The notes beneath the pieces are model-generated. The model made no database searches. It was not told where the DNA came from and was given only the letters and a program-made list of their open reading frames with translations. A program made the translations under genes and the position numbers. Positions 60,561 through 64,000 of a DNA stretch of 64,000 nt are shown here, in pieces (the stretch's first letter is position 1; every line of letters starts with the position of its first letter). Source of the stretch: Solenopsis invicta (lineage: Eukaryota; Arthropoda; Insecta; Hymenoptera; Formicidae). The stretch lies in contig NC_052671.1 in the NCBI RefSeq assembly GCF_016802725.1, forward strand, positions 326,501 through 390,500. Reading direction: 5' to 3'.

Positions 60561-61149
60561 ATAGTAATGCATAATTTACGCGTGCAACGTAAACCTATAG
60601 TAGCAAGGGGTGCTGCGCGCATAACCTGAATTTGTAGTCACAACGGTAACAAGTTTTATTCCTTTCCTTACAACGAGTGTGAATCGATACGTGTTAACTC
60701 AGCAGCATGTGTTGAGAATATGTTAACAAAGTTCCAATAACGCGCGTAGTGATTAAATTTTGATAAAAGTAAAAAAAAAGTAAAATAGATTGTTTCAATT
60801 TTTGTTTCCAAGACACAAAACCGATGGCGCTAATTAAAGTTACGTCAAATAACAGTAATACATAAAAGATCAAGTTTAAATCGGGAAAATGTTTGATGTC
60901 GTAATCATTCGTGAAACAAGTCTCTACCCTACATTTATCGATGATACAGAGTATAATATATTATATTTTGATATTAAAAATGTAGAATATCTTATAAAAT
61001 TACTATATATTTAATCCTGAAAATATCAGATGCAATTGAAAGCTTTCTCCACGTGCAAAAATTTTCACCAAATTCTTCGAATATGCGGAATAACATATTT
61101 GAAATTTTTCTGTGTTACTATAGTTCAAATAATATATTAAAATATAATA

Positions 61150-61710
61150 ACACATTAAATATATCAATAAAATATATACAGAGTCTTACATTTATATAAT
61201 TATATAAATGACTATGTTATGTGGTTAGATCCCTAACAGCACACTTCATTCAGGGGATGTTCTTAAGACGTACGGACGTCCCACGGGCGGCCCGTGAACG
61301 TCCCTGAGAGATCTGTGCTGTTAGGAATGTATTTATATGTGTATATATAACTATATATATAAATTTATATTTCAGCCACAAAAAGTTTAACATAATCATT
61401 AATATAAATGTATATAAATTATTAATAAATATTTATATAGTATATAAACGTATGTAACGAAGACTTTATATATAATTACGTATAAAAATTAGACATCATT
61501 AATTATATACAATTATATAAAGTTTTATAACTGATTATACACGTTTATATATTTTTATAATTTGTATATAATTACATATGATTATATTATATAAAACAAA
61601 TTATATATATATATATATAAATAAACATATTAAATACATTAAGAAAATATACACAGAGTCTTACTTTTTGTATAATTACATAAATGGTTATGTTATGTGG
61701 ATAGATGTAT
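61150..61710. repeat. Direct duplication of an approximately 85-bp AT-rich segment
   Basis: 61150-61230 and 61630-61707 share AGAGTCTTAC, ATTATATAAATG-type and GTTATGTGG blocks in the same order, about 485 bases apart. Only the first copy is followed by the small insertion at 61231-61325. Confidence 0.7.
61231..61325. mobile_element. 95-bp terminal-inverted-repeat insertion
   Basis: Ends CCCTAACAGCACA and TGTGCTGTTAGGA are inverted repeats. Just inside them TTCAGGGGATG and CGTCCCTGAGA also pair. The insertion is GC-rich in an AT-rich context and is absent from the second copy of the flanking duplication near 61708. Confidence 0.75.
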
Positions 61711-61799
61711 TTATATGTATTTATATGTGTGATGTGCTGAAGATTATTCCTAATACAGCAATGCTGGCACATTGCTAGCAGACTGCTTCAAGATTCGTG

Positions 61800-64000
61800 C
61801 ACTGTACTCGTAAATGAATTATTTGCAGAAACTTGGTACAAAACTTGAGCTATCTTGATGCAGATTCTTCTCGTAACTGCAGTCTGTAAACAGTCTAGTA
61901 AAGTTCTTAAGCAAAGTGACATAAGATATTTTCAACAGAAATAGCGTGCAGATATTTTATAGATTTTGTTCAAATATGTTCCGCAGATTTTTGTAAGTTT
62001 CTTACAACAAAAATCTGCGCGCAGATCTTGTGCAAATATTGTACAAATTCTGCTCAATCAGTCGCGAAAAGATCTGCTGCAAAATTTACAACAATTTTGG
62101 ATTGAAGTGGATTTAACAACTGAGTGCTGGCGCCACCGCTAGATGGCCACACTGCGGGGAATCTTCTTGTGAGTCGAGTGCGGTTACAGACGTTATATCT
62201 AGGCTCTACCGCGGCCGATTTCCCAGTTTACACCTCAGTGAGCCTTTAGAAGTTGTTTGTGACCTCGAGACGAATATTCGCTCTCATTCTTTTCAAACGT
62301 ATATGTGGAATGCTAGCTGTTTTACATAAATTTTATATTTTTACATGTAAATAACTTTTTGTATCGTCTTTTAATTTTGTACATAAATTAAATGTTTAAT
62401 TTAAAGTTAATTATTTTTGAATACTTTTTAACAAAAAAGATACAAGAAATATTTTTTTTATAAACTAAACATTTATTACGTTTACATTAACGTATTCTGT
62501 TTTAATAAATTTATCTGGGTTCCGATCTCATTTTCAATCGGTCTTAAGGCGATGCTATATTGACGGTGGAACATACACGACGTCGGTACTGTAGATTGTT
62601 GTAAATTTTTCTTCGACAAATCGTGAGTCGCGTGTGAGACGAAGAGTAAGGGAAATAGGCTAGCGCACTTTGACAAACGCACTCATCTGTCCTTATTTTT
62701 TTGGTTTCAGCACTTCTAATGCAATATCTCTAAACTACAATAAACCCGTTTTCTGCTCTTCGCACTAATACACGTGAAAATTATATAACAATTTTCATAC
62801 ATTTTTTATTTTTTATACTGAAGCTTCTAAGATTATTCAGCAAGCACTGTATTGTTCTTTGATTTAATTCATCTCTCGCTAGCTGCTTGTTTCTTACACA
62901 CAATGTTTTTATCATTTTTTTTAATTGTGTAAACGGATTTTGTTCTGTACTTGAGCACTTAAAAATTTAAGCATTGCGCGTTGTTTGAACTTGGCTAACA
63001 TATCACGTAACGACAGGAAAGTAATAAAACTTGCTATTGTTGTGGCTGAAGATTATTGTAGGCGATTTACGCATTCACGCGATTGTTTCACGCGAATCAC
63101 TACGATAAATCGTGATCGTAAACATGTAAGACAGAGATATCCTGACCGGACTCATCGCGCAGAATCATAACCGAACGTTTCTTTGGCGATACAATAGGCG
63201 ATTTTCGAGAGAGACGTTTTGGAGCAGCCGGCTAAGACACACATATTTATTTTTGACTGATTGTGTCGTGACTCGAGACTGTAGTGATTTGAAATATAAC
63301 GAACGTTTCTACGCGAGACTCTGGCTTTTACCGCTTTGCACAGTCTTTGTTAATTATCCTGACATCCCTTTCACTCTCTTTTATTTTACCCCTATATTAT
63401 AAAAGTTAGGCACATATTCCCTGGCTAAAACAGAAAGCTTCTTGAAGCGTATACATATATAATATAAAAGTCGTATAAACGTTTTACGTTTGATGTTCCA
63501 ATCTATGATTGTTAAAAGATTCGATTACGCTTTCGTCACTTTTTACATTTGCTTTCCTTACTATTCGATCGATCTACGCTTTATTACTTTTGCCATGGTC
63601 GCTCCTTGCTGCTACTTTACGCTATACGCGGGTGCAATGGTGCTTGTTGTCAACTGCCTCTTGGATATATAACGCGATTAGATATAATACTCGTTTGTGC
63701 AATAATAATATGAATATTAAAAAAAAATAATTATTTAAAAAAAATCGACGATCCTGCGAAAGAGCATTTGCCAAACAAAATTGGCTTATCTAATAATTCT
63801 ATTGCAATTACTCAATTAAGTATTTCATACGTCAATTGAAAATAATCGCGCGTAGTAGTCGCTGTATTCGCTCACTGGTCCGAGAGTTTAAAGAAACAGA
63901 TGAATAAGATTCCAAAACGTTAAGAGGATGCTGACGGAAATTACCGACCATTACAGTGTTCATTAATTTTTGAATTAGCTTTACAGATCACAAAATCCTT
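61800..64000. other. Right end of window, nothing recognised
   Basis: Moderately AT-rich. Mixed-composition stretches at 62100-62300 and 62980-63350 could be exonic or regulatory, but no frame shows a recognisable domain or convincing splice sites. Confidence 0.4.
62126..62150. promoter_or_regulatory. CTCF-like motif
   Basis: TGGCGCCACCGCTAGATGG resembles insect CTCF sites of the form GCGCCACCTAGTGG, with a mismatch or shift in the middle. Only the core GCGCCACC is a good match. Confidence 0.25.

Overview
The window looks like AT-rich insect nuclear DNA, most likely from an ant or another hymenopteran. The evidence is compact genes with short GT-AG introns, a tandem cluster of aromatic-rich hexamerins, and abundant mariner-type, hAT-type and foldback DNA transposons with many microsatellites. 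The species is an inference. All exon boundaries below were read by eye from splice signals, unbroken frame and comparison between paralogues.

Layout. Three tandem plus-strand hexamerin genes (2080-4761, 7647-11111, 14017-16866) share one six-exon structure with identical intron phases (0,1,0,2,1), so they arose by tandem duplication. Each has a TATA box close upstream. A Spatzle-family cystine-knot gene follows on the plus strand (19742-23788, eight coding exons, the first only seven codons). A minus-strand FAD polyamine oxidase (28444-26209, three exons) comes next. After a transposon-rich interval lie minus-strand COP9 signalosome subunit 3 (35989-33533, four exons) and plus-strand DRC11/IQCA1, a ciliary dynein regulatory complex protein (39093-46537, ten exons). 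From 46.6 kb to the right end I see no convincing protein-coding gene. That part holds transposon relics, hairpins, microsatellites and, at 54.9-55.6 kb, a GC-rich CpG-dense block ending in a good splice donor that could be a first exon.

How the genes relate. The hexamerins are storage proteins made in larval fat body. The Spatzle-like ligand would act through a Toll-type receptor. The polyamine oxidase, CSN3 and DRC11 are unrelated housekeeping or ciliary genes, so there is no operon-like logic.

Most notable observations: (1) hexamerin 1 carries an exact 11-bp tandem duplication in exon 5 that breaks an otherwise intact frame, plus an in-frame 30-bp duplication at its C-terminus; (2) a perfect RFX X-box lies about 100 bp upstream of the DRC11 start codon, as expected for a ciliary gene; (3) a 975-bp foldback element sits inside an older element whose copy at 18.5 kb preserves the empty target site; (4) there are several further nested or dated insertions, including a TA-flanked mariner deletion derivative inside a DRC11 intron, an hAT relic inside a small palindromic element, a tRNA-derived SINE with a 13-bp target duplication, and a small terminal-repeat element missing from one copy of a duplicated segment. 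I did not find a clear novel molecular system.
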